A stretch of DNA of 64,000 nt from DAOTXS01 sp034433515 (GTDB lineage: Bacteria > Chloroflexota > Anaerolineae > UBA4142). Below the pieces are notes generated by a model, which worked only from the letters and a program-made list of their open reading frames with translations, was not told where the DNA came from and did no database searches. The translations under genes were made by a program, and so were the position numbers. This document shows positions 49,131 to 59,422 of the stretch, piece by piece. The DNA lies in NCBI GenBank assembly GCA_034433515.1, contig DAOUAL010000057.1:1-64000 (forward strand), given 5' to 3'. The stretch's first letter is position 1. The number at the start of each line of letters is the position of its first letter.

Positions 49131-49905
49131 TCGAGTATGTCCTAAAATTATTCTTGGGTGACCAACTCATAAATTGATAAATCGGATACAGTTGTCCAAT
49201 GCGCGTGATCACTTCGTTGACAATATGATCGGCAGCAAGCCGTTGATCATCCGGCTTGTAACAGATTCCCAACCGCAAGTCGTGTCCGCCCGGCTTGTAC
49301 TTTTCGATTGTCGCGTTCAACATTCCCACGTTGACCAGCCGACTGGCTTTGGCACGCAAAATTTCTTCCGAGCGCCCAAAGCCATCGTCATTCCGCACGA
49401 ACTGCGACAGACGCAAGGTATGTTCACCCCCCAATTCAGCGAGCAGCGTCCGAAAATATCCGCGTTCTTCCGCACTCGATTGAATCCGTTGTTTCAAGTT
49501 CTGCCCATCAACCCACGCACGCTCGCCGGCATAAATCTCGACAGCTAAGCCGTCCTTGTCAATGCGAATCGCAATCATCGCGTTGGCGTAGAAATGACCA
49601 AAATCTTCAAAGAGTTCTTTTTTCATCAACTTGATGGTTGTTTCAGGTTTGCTGTAGCGCAAGGTCATAAAATCAATGCGCGGGGTCGCCGGCGAAATCC
49701 GCGATGCGCTGATGAGCCATTGTGCCATCCAATGCGGATGCAAATCCCACTTGTTTTTGCGAATGATCGGATAAATGGCGCGGTGCAACGTCACCAACTT
49801 GTCTTTGACTCGTTCGCGTTCGCTATCGTATTCTGGATTGTTGCCCAACCCATTATTGAACACGGCGTAATCGGCGGCGGAGAAGAAGAATGCGGTTTTG
49901 CTCAT
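49096..49905 (-). CDS. Uncharacterised 269-residue protein
   Basis: I do not recognise the family. The protein is soluble and mixed alpha/beta. Notable stretches are SAADYAVFNNGLGNNPEYDS at the start, KWDLHPHWMAQWLISASRIS, and GHDLRLGICYKPDDQRLA near the end, with a basic C-terminus. Trp/His-rich segments suggest nucleic-acid or ligand binding, but no catalytic motif is clear. It overlaps the YfhO gene by 4 bases and argS by 35 bases, so all three may share a transcript. The tail overlapping argS could be dispensable. Confidence 0.65.
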   Translation of the reverse strand: MSKTAFFFSAADYAVFNNGLGNNPEYDSERERVKDKLVTLHRAIYPIIRKNKWDLHPHWMAQWLISASRISPATPRIDFMTLRYSKPETTIKLMKKELFEDFGHFYANAMIAIRIDKDGLAVEIYAGERAWVDGQNLKQRIQSSAEERGYFRTLLAELGGEHTLRLSQFVRNDDGFGRSEEILRAKASRLVNVGMLNATIEKYKPGGHDLRLGICYKPDDQRLAADHIVNEVITRIGQLYPIYQFMSWSPKNNFRTYSNVHQKPSRRSR

Positions 49906-52598
49906 AAGAATTTGGTTCTTGAATGGAAGATTAACGGAATGATCACGAGAACTAGGATACTGATTATACTGATTGTTGCGCCTAAGACAAATGACCCCGG
50001 GCGATATTCAAATACGATGCTGTGTGTCCCCGGCTCAATCGGCACCGCCCGGAACAGAACATTCGCCCGATAAATCGGCGTGGCGCGGCCGTCCACCATA
50101 GCATGCCACCCCGGATACCACGAATCGGCGAGCAAGAGATAACCGGGCTGTTCCGTCCTCGCCAAAAGTTGGACGCGTTCGGGCTGATAATCAACAATCT
50201 CGACAGAATCGCGCGATGAAGGTGCATCAAGTGGTTCTCCATCGGCAAGGAGCGCCAGACGATCAGCAGGAAAATCCGGCTCTTGCAAACGCGCCAATGC
50301 TGTCTGATCATCGGCGATCTGCGCCGAATGGACGATGAACGCGCGTGGCAAGGCATCCAGATTTTTCCACACTGCCACCGTGTCGCTAAAATAGGCAACC
50401 CGAAAATGGTTCTTGCCAACCAACCTGGCAAGCGACTGGGATTGACCCTGCTCATTGTACAAGGTAATGTCCTCAACCGTCAAATAGACGTCGGGGCGCT
50501 CAACGCGCACACTCACACTAATAATCTCGCCGGGGTTTAAGGCAAACTTTGCCAAGTAGGTATGCCCCTCAAACATGCGACCCAACGCGCGCCAATACGC
50601 TGGGAACGAATGCGCGGTGGGCGCACGTTGGTGCTGTGACTTTTTCCGTTCGTAATCCCAGTCCGCTGTTTCAATGCCGACGCGCAACGGGAACACATCA
50701 ATCCGCCCATCGCGCTGGCGCACCTCCACCTGCCCCACCACCGTCCCCTCCGCCAATGGTTCTGCTTGCTCGGTGAAGGAAGCAATCTCGATGGCGGTCG
50801 CCGGCGTGGGAGAAATCATTTCCTCGTTGTTCAATACATCCAGCGTGAGCCCGTCCCAGGGAATTGCATTTTTGGTACGCGGACGTGGCTCGAGCGGAAT
50901 CGTAAAATAGCGCACGTTGAGCAAATTCAACATGACCGACGAAAGCCGACTAAGGTACAACACATGTCGCGCCGACGCCAGCGATGAGTACGCGTCCGCA
51001 CTCTCTTTGCCGTAAAGCAAAGCCGTGTTGGGATACAAACTGTTGCGGATTGCCGGCACCGATGGAAAAATGGACTGGTCGGCAAATACCCGGCCGTTCC
51101 CCGGGGCTGTGTCCATGGCGGCAAGCGAACGGGGCACGGTTGTTGCCGATGCCGATGGCGTGATTTGGCCCAATGTCTTCATAAAAAGCGGCGCGAGCGC
51201 AGTCAAATCCATCAGTACCAATCCAACAACGATGGTTTGGAACGTGGCGCGGCTCGTCTGGCGTTGCCAAGCCAGAACCAGCAAGAACAGAGTCGCGGCG
51301 GCAAAAATCGCTGGCAGGATTTGCCACGCCGTTAACCAGAACTCGATGGGTTGCACTTCTGCCCAGACAATTGAAACGACGAGCAAGATTCCAAACACGG
51401 TACCCCACAGCAAAGTGAGCTGGGAGCGAGTCGGTATTTGCGCTAAACGATTCGCTAACGTATCGAATGCGCTGGCGCTCAGCAAAGCACACCCAAACAC
51501 AAATAACAAAAGGTACCGCGCCGGCACACGAAAGAAACTAAAGCCGGGCAATTGATAAATGAAACCATATGCCGGATTTGCCTCACCCAGCGCCAAAGCC
51601 AGTGCCCCCAGCGCGAACAACGCTAGGAAAAGGGTGCGCCGCTCACGACGCAAAAAGGGAGCCAACGTCGCAAGGATCAGCGGCGCTAATCCAACATTTG
51701 CCCAATATTCATTGTTGATGCCTTCGGAGGGCTCGCCTTGCCAAAGCGGAAAAATCAAGTGGGGCAGAAAATCCAGAGGTAACGAGTAACTGGTCGCAAA
51801 TTGAAAATTCGTTCCGCCGCCACGAACCGATAAACCGACCAATTCCAGCGTCGGCAAGATTTGCGCCGCCGCTACGCCAATCGCCAGCACCATCGCCAAG
51901 ACGATGGTCGCGGCAATCGTCAATATCGTTTTCAGCGAGACAACCTTGGAATGCCATAGCATCGCACCGAAAAACGCAAACAGTGCAAACGTCAGTGTGT
52001 TCATAAACGCCACTTGGGGAAAACCGCACAAGAATTGAACGCCCAACGCTAGCGCAACCAGCGCGAACCACAAGCCGGCTTTGGACGAATGCTGCGTACG
52101 CGCGCGTTGAAATTGTTCCCATAAGAATGGTGACCATGGCAACCATGCACTTGTAGTCAACACGGTAGCGTGTTCCAAACGCGCGAACATAAAGCCGTTG
52201 AACGCAAAAACAATTCCGGCAAGCAAGGCACTGGCGGTGCGCAAGCCAAACGATCTGGCAAGGAGATACATTCCCAACCCTGCCCACGCGAGATGCAAGA
52301 GCAGACTGTATGCCAATGCAAAATGCGCCGGCAACACACGAAACAAAACGAGATTGACCGGATACAACGCGCCAATTTGTGCATCGGCGAGGATGGGAAA
52401 GCCGGCATACATCCCGGTTGTCCAGAGAGGAATCCGTCCTTGTTGGAGCGCTCGTCCCAGTTCAACGCCAAGGGGATAATAGGTGCGTACTATATCATTG
52501 CCAAACCACACCCCTTGGGCGAGGGTAATCTGCCAAAAGTAAATCAAGGGCAAGAGAACTAGAAATGTAATCGCGAGGAAATTAGCGTGGCGAGACAT
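49902..52598 (-). CDS. YfhO-family polytopic membrane protein
   Basis: 898 residues. The first half has at least twelve membrane helices. GNDIVRTYYPLGVELGRALQ and RIPLWTTGMYAGFPILADAQ, IGALYPVNLVLF belong to the N-terminal signature of YfhO-type proteins, a GT-C-fold group implicated in glycosylating lipoteichoic acid or other envelope polymers in Firmicutes. The C-terminal 400 residues form an outer domain with beta-rich segments ending GTHSIVFEYRPGSFVLGATI and a last helix. The donor and acceptor are unknown here; with no lipoteichoic acid expected, another glycan is likely. It precedes the 49905 gene and argS on the same strand. Confidence 0.85.
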   Translation of the reverse strand: MSRHANFLAITFLVLLPLIYFWQITLAQGVWFGNDIVRTYYPLGVELGRALQQGRIPLWTTGMYAGFPILADAQIGALYPVNLVLFRVLPAHFALAYSLLLHLAWAGLGMYLLARSFGLRTASALLAGIVFAFNGFMFARLEHATVLTTSAWLPWSPFLWEQFQRARTQHSSKAGLWFALVALALGVQFLCGFPQVAFMNTLTFALFAFFGAMLWHSKVVSLKTILTIAATIVLAMVLAIGVAAAQILPTLELVGLSVRGGGTNFQFATSYSLPLDFLPHLIFPLWQGEPSEGINNEYWANVGLAPLILATLAPFLRRERRTLFLALFALGALALALGEANPAYGFIYQLPGFSFFRVPARYLLLFVFGCALLSASAFDTLANRLAQIPTRSQLTLLWGTVFGILLVVSIVWAEVQPIEFWLTAWQILPAIFAAATLFLLVLAWQRQTSRATFQTIVVGLVLMDLTALAPLFMKTLGQITPSASATTVPRSLAAMDTAPGNGRVFADQSIFPSVPAIRNSLYPNTALLYGKESADAYSSLASARHVLYLSRLSSVMLNLLNVRYFTIPLEPRPRTKNAIPWDGLTLDVLNNEEMISPTPATAIEIASFTEQAEPLAEGTVVGQVEVRQRDGRIDVFPLRVGIETADWDYERKKSQHQRAPTAHSFPAYWRALGRMFEGHTYLAKFALNPGEIISVSVRVERPDVYLTVEDITLYNEQGQSQSLARLVGKNHFRVAYFSDTVAVWKNLDALPRAFIVHSAQIADDQTALARLQEPDFPADRLALLADGEPLDAPSSRDSVEIVDYQPERVQLLARTEQPGYLLLADSWYPGWHAMVDGRATPIYRANVLFRAVPIEPGTHSIVFEYRPGSFVLGATISIISILVLVIIPLIFHSRTKFL

Positions 52599-52602
52599 TC
52601 GT

Positions 52603-52669
52603 TAGTCTTTAGTCGTTAGTCGTTAGTTTTTGGTCGTTAGTCGTTTGTCTTTAGTCATTTGTCATTTGC
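52603..52669. repeat. Short tandem repeat between yfhO-type gene and polA
   Basis: Imperfect tandem units of about 7-9 bases (tcgttagt, tcgttagt, tttagtcat, tttgtcat). Several copies differ by one base, so the tract is probably slippage-prone. Confidence 0.7.
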
Positions 52670-55444
52670 TCATTCGCCCATTGCCGTCATTTCATCCCAG
52701 TTTTGCCCAACTGCCAAATCCACCTTGAGTTTCGATTCGAGGGGGTAAGCCGACTCCATCACCGCACGCACCATCGGCGCAACCAGGTCTATTTCATCGT
52801 CCGGACATTCGAACACCAATTCATCGTGCACTTGGAGAATCATCCGGGTTTTCAAATCGCGCGCGTGCAACTCGCGATGCAAGCGAAGCATCGCCAATTT
52901 GATAATGTCCGCCGCGCTGCCTTGAATGGGATGATTGATTGCCTCACGTTCCGCGGCGTTACGCGCACTAATATTCTGTGTTCCGCGTTGCAATTCCGGA
53001 AAATAACGTCGCCGACCCAAAAGCGTCTGCACGTAACCTTGTTCGCGCGCTTGGCGTTTAGTGTTTTCGATGTACTCTTTTACTTGGGCAAACTGGGCGA
53101 AATAACTATCAATCAGTTGACGCGCTTCAGCTTGCGACATTTCCGACCGCGCCGAGATCCCATAATCGGTGATGCCATACACGATGCCAAAGTTAATCGT
53201 CTTGCCGTGTTGACGCATGGCAGGCGTCACTTGCTCAAGCGGCACTTTGTACAAGCGTGCGGCAGTTACCGCGTGAATATCTTCCCCACGCGCAAACGCT
53301 TCCAACAAGTTGTGGTCGTGAGCAATGTGCGCGAGGATGCGCAGTTCCACTTGCGAATAATCTGCACTGATCAGTTTGCTTCCGCGTGGTGCGATGAACG
53401 CGCGGCGCACTTGGCGGCCCAGTTCGGTCCGAATCGGAATGTTTTGCAGATTAGGATCAGAAGACGAGACCCGCCCGCTGACCGTTCCCGTTTGATTATA
53501 GTTGGTATGCACTCGCCCGGTGCGCGGATGCACCAACGCCGGCAAGGCGTCCACGTACGTCCCTTTGAGTTTAGACAACTCGCGGTGTTCGAGGATGAGG
53601 GGAATGATCGGATGCACATCGCGCAGAGATTCGAGCACCCCAGCCGCGGTGGAGATTTGCCCCGATTTGGTCTTGGGTAATCCAGCCGCCGGCAAGCCCA
53701 GTTTATTAAAGAGAGCATCCCCTAACTGCACCGGCGAAGCAAGGTTGATCGGTGCGCCCACCATCGCTTGAATTTGTTTTTCCAATTCTTGCAAGCGTTG
53801 GGCGAGATCGCGCGACATTTGCGCCAAAAAATCAAGATCGAGTAAAACGCCAGTGCGTTCCATCTCCATCAACACGGGCACCAGCGGCATCTCGACTTGA
53901 TAAAACAACTCGGCTACACCACGCTCCGCCAGTTGCGGTTGATAATGTTCAACCAACCGATAGGTATAGTCCGCATCCGCGCACGCATAGCGCGCCACTT
54001 GAGCTACGTCCACCTCAGCCATCGAAATCTGACGCTTGCCTTTGCCAATCAGTGATTCAATCTCGGTCATTTGCACGCCAAACTTTGCCAAGACGAGATT
54101 CTTGAGCCCCAACGATTGAGCACTCGGCTCGATGAGGTGTGCGGCAATCATCGAATCGAAGGCGAGACCACGCAATTCGATGCCAGCTTCGGCGAGGACG
54201 GTGAGATCGTACTTGGCATTGTGCGCATATTTGACAATGTGTTCGTCCGCGAAAATGGGTTCAAGTTTGGAGAGAACCTCATGTGCGTCAAAAGCGGTGG
54301 ACGGGGTGGTAGGCGCAGTCATGGCTAAGGCAAGTTGCCCGGTGTTCTGCTGGCTCACACCTAACGACGGTTGACTTGCCACTGGAATGTAATACGCCTC
54401 TCCTTTGCCTACACCAATCGCAATGCCCACCAACTCGGCGCGCATCGGATCGGTATCGGTAGTTTCCACGTCAAGGACAAACGCCGGCACTTGGCGCAAT
54501 CGTGTGATGAGGTGGTCCAACGCGGCTGGGGTGTCAACGATGTGATACTGCGCCGCATTCGGCGCGGCAAACTCCTCCGTTGGAGCGCCCGACCCAGACA
54601 ACCGTTCCAGCAAACTGCGAAAACCAAGTTCGCGAAAGAGAGGGATTGCGCCGGCGAGATTGAGTTTGCTAACACGACACGTCTCTGGATCAAATTGAAT
54701 CGGTGCATCGGTAACGATAGTTACCAGTTTCTTACTTTGCTCCGCCAACGCCTGCCCCGCGCGCAATTTCTCTTGCCAACGTTTTTCGATTTCGTCGAGA
54801 TGTTGATACACCGCGTCAAGACTGCCATAGGTCTGGATGAGTTTCGCCGCGGTTTTCTCACCGATACCGGGCACGCCGGGCACGTTATCGGAGGGATCGC
54901 CTTTGAGGGCTTTGAAATCAATGAGTTGATGCGGCTTGAGTTGATAACGCTTCTCGACCGCGCTTTCATCGTACAACGTAAAACCACCGCCGGCTTGGGG
55001 AGTGAACATCAACACGCGCACGTGCGGATTGACCAGTTGAAGCGTATCGGTATCGCCAGTGACGATGATTGTTTCAATCCCGCGTTCGGTGGCTTGGCGT
55101 GCCAGGGTACCCAGCAAATCGTCGGCTTCGTACCCTTCCATTCCAAACACCGGGATGCCCATCACTTCCACAATCTGCCGCGAGCGTTCCAATTGAATGC
55201 GCAAATCATCAGCAAGTTCGGACCGTTGCGCTTTGTATTCGGCAAAGAGATCGTCGCGAAAACTTTTGCCCACATCAAACGTCGCCGCGATAAAATCCGG
55301 TTGTTCATCGCTCAAGACTTTGAGCAGCGTGTTGGTGAAACCGTACGTCGCGTTGGTGGGTTCGCCGGTGGGGCTAGTGAGGTGCGTGATCGCGTGGTAC
55401 GCGCGATGAATAAGCGCGTGAGAATCAAGGAGAACGAGTTTCAT
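52670..55444 (-). CDS. polA: DNA polymerase I with 5' nuclease and likely proofreading
   Basis: 924 residues. The 5' nuclease (1-290) opens with KLVLLDSHALIHRAYHAI and includes GYEADDLLGTLA and GDPSDNVPGVPGIGEKTA. The 3'-5' exonuclease (about 320-520) keeps all acidic motifs: FVLDVETTDTDPM (Exo I), AHNAKYDLTVL (Exo II) and YACADADYTYRL (Exo III), so it should proofread, unlike Taq Pol. The polymerase domain (about 540-924) has SADYSQVELRILAHIA (motif A), KTINFGIVYGI (O helix) and QVHDELVFE (motif C). It fills gaps and removes RNA primers. The ATG at 55444 is the family start; an upstream TTG/ATG extension has no similarity. Confidence 0.98.
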   Translation of the reverse strand: MKLVLLDSHALIHRAYHAITHLTSPTGEPTNATYGFTNTLLKVLSDEQPDFIAATFDVGKSFRDDLFAEYKAQRSELADDLRIQLERSRQIVEVMGIPVFGMEGYEADDLLGTLARQATERGIETIIVTGDTDTLQLVNPHVRVLMFTPQAGGGFTLYDESAVEKRYQLKPHQLIDFKALKGDPSDNVPGVPGIGEKTAAKLIQTYGSLDAVYQHLDEIEKRWQEKLRAGQALAEQSKKLVTIVTDAPIQFDPETCRVSKLNLAGAIPLFRELGFRSLLERLSGSGAPTEEFAAPNAAQYHIVDTPAALDHLITRLRQVPAFVLDVETTDTDPMRAELVGIAIGVGKGEAYYIPVASQPSLGVSQQNTGQLALAMTAPTTPSTAFDAHEVLSKLEPIFADEHIVKYAHNAKYDLTVLAEAGIELRGLAFDSMIAAHLIEPSAQSLGLKNLVLAKFGVQMTEIESLIGKGKRQISMAEVDVAQVARYACADADYTYRLVEHYQPQLAERGVAELFYQVEMPLVPVLMEMERTGVLLDLDFLAQMSRDLAQRLQELEKQIQAMVGAPINLASPVQLGDALFNKLGLPAAGLPKTKSGQISTAAGVLESLRDVHPIIPLILEHRELSKLKGTYVDALPALVHPRTGRVHTNYNQTGTVSGRVSSSDPNLQNIPIRTELGRQVRRAFIAPRGSKLISADYSQVELRILAHIAHDHNLLEAFARGEDIHAVTAARLYKVPLEQVTPAMRQHGKTINFGIVYGITDYGISARSEMSQAEARQLIDSYFAQFAQVKEYIENTKRQAREQGYVQTLLGRRRYFPELQRGTQNISARNAAEREAINHPIQGSAADIIKLAMLRLHRELHARDLKTRMILQVHDELVFECPDDEIDLVAPMVRAVMESAYPLESKLKVDLAVGQNWDEMTAMGE

Positions 55445-55459
55445 AAATGAGCCAATGAT

Positions 55460-55512
55460 CCAATGAGCCAATTCACCAATCTGGCTTGCAAATTGATTCA
55501 TGGGCTCATTGG
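55460..55512. repeat. Inverted repeat between polA and the 128-residue gene
   Basis: CCAATGAGCC (55460-55469) and GGCTCATTGG (55503-55512), ten perfect pairs. It lies in the 84-base gap between two genes on the same strand. Confidence 0.7.
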
Positions 55513-55528
55513 CGCATTGCTGAATTGA

Positions 55529-55915
55529 TTATTTATCCAAGCGTTCCAAGTTGGTAACGCCGCTGGCTTTGAGTTCTTCAAAACGGGCGTCGGCATTGCC
55601 CACGCGCCATTCCACGATCACTTGACCATCGCCATGCTTGTACGCGGCAAGCGCGGGATGTTTCAAGATCCGTTCAAATGCATCGAGCAAATCTTGATTG
55701 GGCGCTTTCATTTTGAGGAGCAAATATTTCTTGGGCTCCCATTCGATCACAAACGATTCGCCGCGCCAATCGGCATGGCATTCAAACGGCGGCGTCTCTT
55801 TGGTACACGAGACCCACATACTTTTCAAACCGGCGCGCCAGAACACCAGGCGCAAATCGTTTTCGATGACGGAACGCGAAGCCGGATAAGGGGTAAATAA
55901 CCATGAGGCACTCAT
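55529..55915 (-). CDS. Uncharacterised 128-residue soluble protein
   Basis: No family is recognised. The protein has an N-terminal ASWLFTPYPASRSVIENDLR, a strand with MWVSCTKETPPFECHADW and a central EWEPKKYLLLKMKAPNQDLL leading into a helix. The C-terminal half has HGDGQVIVEWRVGNADARFE. Length, lack of signal and strand-helix-strand order suggest a small alpha/beta domain. The ATG at 55915 has GGAGGAG 8 bases upstream; a longer TTG-started frame reaches back to 55996 without a ribosome site. It is cotranscribed with polA at most. There is no basis for a function. Confidence 0.7.
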   Translation of the reverse strand: MSASWLFTPYPASRSVIENDLRLVFWRAGLKSMWVSCTKETPPFECHADWRGESFVIEWEPKKYLLLKMKAPNQDLLDAFERILKHPALAAYKHGDGQVIVEWRVGNADARFEELKASGVTNLERLDK

Positions 55916-56002
55916 TCGGTCTCTCCTCCAACAAAATAATAGCGAGCGCATCAACGCTTGCGGTGCGATTTTAGCACAAGAGCATCGGCGGGTCAAAAGA
56001 TT

Positions 56003-59000
56003 TTATTTGGGCAACTGCGGCAATGCGCGACTAGGTCTCGCATCGAACTTGGGCACCTGGGGTGGATTCGCGGCGAGTAATTTTTGGATCTCTTCGATGG
56101 CGCGTTCCAATTGCGCATCGTGTCCGCGCGCGTAATCTTGCGGCGTATTGTCCACTTCGATATCCGGATCAGTCCCGTAATTCTCCACGCCCCACCCCAC
56201 GTCCTCAAACCAAAACGAAAATTCCGGTTGCGTGGTGATGGTTCCATCCACGAGTGTGTGACGGGGCCAGATGCCAATCACACCGCCCCATGTCCGCTTG
56301 CCGATCAGCGTGCCGAGTTTCATCAACTTGAAGCCGTGCGAAAAAATATCACCATCCGAGCCGGCTTGCTCGTTGGTCAAGGCGACCATCGGACCCAAGA
56401 CCGATTCCGGCGGATACGGTTCCGGGACTTGACCCCAACGCGATGTATCGTACCCCACGCGTCGGCGCGCCAGTTTCTCCAAAATCAATGCCGAGACGTG
56501 ACCGCCACCGTTAAAGCGCACATCCACAATCAAGCCCTCCCGATCTACCTCGGCGAGGTAGCCGCGATGAAATTCAGCGTAACCACGCGGCCCCATGTCA
56601 GGGATGTGCACATAACCGACGCGCCCGTTCGTCGCTTTGTGCACGCGTTGCCGATTGCGCTCGACCCATTCGCGATAATGCACCAGCATTTCTCCACGCA
56701 AGGCTTTCACCATCACTGTGCGCGGCGGCTCGTCTAGATGCTTGACCGTCAACGCAATTTCCTTGCCCGCTAAATTCACCAACGCCATCATCGGGGCAAG
56801 GGTGCGCGAGAGTTTGCGACCATTGATCGCCAAGAGATAATCACCCATTTGAACATTGACGCCCGCACCATTCAGCGGCGAATCGTGTTCTTCGTCCCAA
56901 GGATCACCTTGAACAATGCGCACAATTTTCCACGCATCGGTTGCAGCATCGTACTCGAAATCGGCGCCCAAATATCCTTGCGAATAATCCGGACTGCGCC
57001 GATAATCGCCACCCAGTTCGTACGCGTGCGAGGTGCCTAGTTCGCCCTGCATCTCCCAGAGCAAATCGGAAAATTCGGAACGGCTTGCCACGCGATCCAC
57101 CAACGGCAGATAACGATGATACACCGCGAGCCAATCCACTTGGGACATATCCGGCGTCCAGAATTGATCACGTTGCAAACGCCACGCCTCGCGGAACATT
57201 TGCCGCCATTCGCTCCCGGGATTCACGGCGAGATTGATGCGCTCTAAATCGAGCCAACCATTTTTGCGATTGGGCGGCAAACTACCGTCGCGTTCCGGTT
57301 TCTCGCCGGCTTTGAACACGCGCAAACGATTGCCGGCGCGATAGAGCAACATCGTAGCATCGCGCGAAAGTGCAAAGTCGGTAATGCCGGTAACGATCTC
57401 ATCCTCTTTTTGATCCTCAAACGAATAAACGACAAGGGTGCCTTTTGCCGGCGGCTCGCCTTGTTGTGCCCATGTGCGTCCCAATGATCCTTCCACCGGG
57501 TACCACGTGTACAAAACTTTGCCGTCCTTGGTGCCTAGCACACGGCCATACAATCCTTCGTCCACCGGAAATGCGATAATGCGCGACTGAATGCCTTCCA
57601 AATCAATTTGAATCGGCTTGTCCGTTTCCGGCTCTGCCGGCTTGGCTTGGGCGGGTGGTTGGGATTCGTCCGGCTTTTCTGCCGGCTTGGTTTCGCCGGC
57701 TTCGCCTTTCTTTTCGTCTTGATCCTTTTTCTTTTCCAAACGCGGCTTGGGAATAAATGGCGAAGGCGTCTCTTTTTGTAACGTAATCAAAAACGGTTTC
57801 ATCCCGCGTGGAAAATTCAAATCAAAGTGCATATTGTCGTACACCGGGTTGAAATGGCGATACGACAAAAAGTAGAGAAACTTGCCATTGGGATCGAACG
57901 CGGGTGCAACATCGCGGAGAACCGGTTGCGTGATTTGGAAGGTTTCGCCGGTTTCGCGTTTCCATAATTTCAGCACATCCACTTGGAGCGAGATGGAAAC
58001 ACTGTACGCTAGCCACGCGCCATCCGGCGACCAATCGAACCCGGCAATCGGTCGCGCGACACCGCGATCAATGATTTTCATTTCACGCGTGGTCAAGTCG
58101 AGCCACCCAAGTTCGTACCGATGATTGCTGAACGCGATCTGATCGTGCCGGGGATTCACAACGATAGCAGTCAGTCGCCCAATATCCAACCCTTCGATGC
58201 GCACAGGGTCTTGGTTGGCAACTGCGCTGAGAATGACCAATGATTCTTCACCGCCCTCGTCCGTTACCGCGATCAATCGCTCACCATCGTTGAGCCACGC
58301 CGGCAAACGATAACGCACCCCATCGTTATCGCCAGGTTGAAAGACTGCTCCTTCCCAGTTTGCCATCGTAAACACTTTGCCGCGCGCAGAGATGGCGATG
58401 GCTTGACCTTGGGGATGCAATGTGGCGTCTTCCAAATATTTGCTCGCGGACACAAATTTGCGGTTGCGTTGCATCTGCGGCGAATGAAATTCGATGGGGA
58501 TCAGAGTGCTTGTGTTGGTGAGTGGATCAAAGAGGAACAAATCCGCCCCCGCATGATAGACAATGCGTTTGCCGTCCGTGGTTGGATTGCGCGCGTAGAA
58601 ATCGGTGTGATGCGTGTGCCGCCGCACATCACTGCCATCGGGCAAGCACGAGTAAAGGTTGCCAATCCCTTCGGCATCGGAGATGTAATAGATACGTTCG
58701 CCCAGCCACATAGGCGCGGCAAGATTGCCTTCTAATTTCAGCGGCACAAAGTTGCCGTCGCCTTGCCCGTCAATCCAAATTTGCCCGGTCGTTCCGCCGC
58801 GATAACGTTTCCAACGCGCCGGGTCAGCCGTATTGCGTCCAATCACGACGCCCCGCGCGCCATACGAGATTGTGCGTGCCGGACCCACATTGAGACGTTC
58901 AGGAGGATTACCCGCGGTGTCCACCGTATAGAGATGCAACAACGCGTTGAAGGGTTGCCCCGCATTGTTGGCAAAGATAACTTTGCCATCGCGCCAACCA

Positions 59001-59275
59001 ACCGTTTGACAAAGTGTGCCGCCCATAAACGTGAGTCGCTTGGCTTGTCCGCCTATCGCCGGCATCACATAAATTTCCGGATCCCCTTCTTCATAGCCCA
59101 CAAACGCCAGGTGCGTTCCATCGGGCGAGAGCATCGGACGCGTCGCTTCACCCAAATTTGAGGTTAAACGTCGCGCCACTCCGCCGGTGGCTGGCACCAT
59201 CCACAAATCGTCTTCGCATGCAAAAACCACCGTGTCGCCAGCAATTGTTGGAAAACGATAGTAACCCGCAACCAT
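56003..59275 (-). CDS. Tricorn protease homologue
   Basis: 1090 residues. Residues about 1-650 form beta-propeller blades (for example PMLSPDGTHLAFVGYEEGDPEI and FDWSPDGAWLAYSVS), interrupted near 500-550 by a charged Lys/Glu/Pro linker. A PDZ-like segment (about 780-860, MGDYLLAINGRKLS) and the S41-type catalytic core (about 870-1050) follow. The core has LIVDVRFNGGGHVSALILE, and NEQAGSDGD carries the nucleophile Ser near residue 971 with the Asp of tricorn next to it. Tricorn cuts peptides released by the proteasome or Lon into small pieces in the cytosol; no signal peptide is seen. GAGGAG before ATG 59275 sets the start, and a palindrome (59302-59336) lies in its leader. Confidence 0.93.
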   Translation of the reverse strand: MVAGYYRFPTIAGDTVVFACEDDLWMVPATGGVARRLTSNLGEATRPMLSPDGTHLAFVGYEEGDPEIYVMPAIGGQAKRLTFMGGTLCQTVGWRDGKVIFANNAGQPFNALLHLYTVDTAGNPPERLNVGPARTISYGARGVVIGRNTADPARWKRYRGGTTGQIWIDGQGDGNFVPLKLEGNLAAPMWLGERIYYISDAEGIGNLYSCLPDGSDVRRHTHHTDFYARNPTTDGKRIVYHAGADLFLFDPLTNTSTLIPIEFHSPQMQRNRKFVSASKYLEDATLHPQGQAIAISARGKVFTMANWEGAVFQPGDNDGVRYRLPAWLNDGERLIAVTDEGGEESLVILSAVANQDPVRIEGLDIGRLTAIVVNPRHDQIAFSNHRYELGWLDLTTREMKIIDRGVARPIAGFDWSPDGAWLAYSVSISLQVDVLKLWKRETGETFQITQPVLRDVAPAFDPNGKFLYFLSYRHFNPVYDNMHFDLNFPRGMKPFLITLQKETPSPFIPKPRLEKKKDQDEKKGEAGETKPAEKPDESQPPAQAKPAEPETDKPIQIDLEGIQSRIIAFPVDEGLYGRVLGTKDGKVLYTWYPVEGSLGRTWAQQGEPPAKGTLVVYSFEDQKEDEIVTGITDFALSRDATMLLYRAGNRLRVFKAGEKPERDGSLPPNRKNGWLDLERINLAVNPGSEWRQMFREAWRLQRDQFWTPDMSQVDWLAVYHRYLPLVDRVASRSEFSDLLWEMQGELGTSHAYELGGDYRRSPDYSQGYLGADFEYDAATDAWKIVRIVQGDPWDEEHDSPLNGAGVNVQMGDYLLAINGRKLSRTLAPMMALVNLAGKEIALTVKHLDEPPRTVMVKALRGEMLVHYREWVERNRQRVHKATNGRVGYVHIPDMGPRGYAEFHRGYLAEVDREGLIVDVRFNGGGHVSALILEKLARRRVGYDTSRWGQVPEPYPPESVLGPMVALTNEQAGSDGDIFSHGFKLMKLGTLIGKRTWGGVIGIWPRHTLVDGTITTQPEFSFWFEDVGWGVENYGTDPDIEVDNTPQDYARGHDAQLERAIEEIQKLLAANPPQVPKFDARPSRALPQLPK

Positions 59276-59301
59276 TTTTCGATTTCTCCTCGGCAACATT
59301 T

Positions 59302-59336
59302 AACCTTGCAAGGGCAAGTCCTCACCTTGCAAGGTT
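59302..59336. repeat. Inverted repeat in the tricorn gene leader
   Basis: AACCTTGCAAGG (59302-59313) and CCTTGCAAGGTT (59325-59336), each itself palindromic. It lies 27 bases upstream of the start codon and may control mRNA stability or be an operator. Confidence 0.7.
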
Positions 59337-59422
59337 AGTGCATCTGGATTATACACACGCACAAAATTTTTGCAATGGCAGAAGTGGTGAGTGCCAATTT
59401 CAAAACACGCTCTACATCTGGG

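Noticed and set aside
54371..55450. A 359-codon plus-strand frame antisense to polA
   Set aside because: It is a shadow of the strong codon bias of polA; polA motifs are continuous on the other strand.
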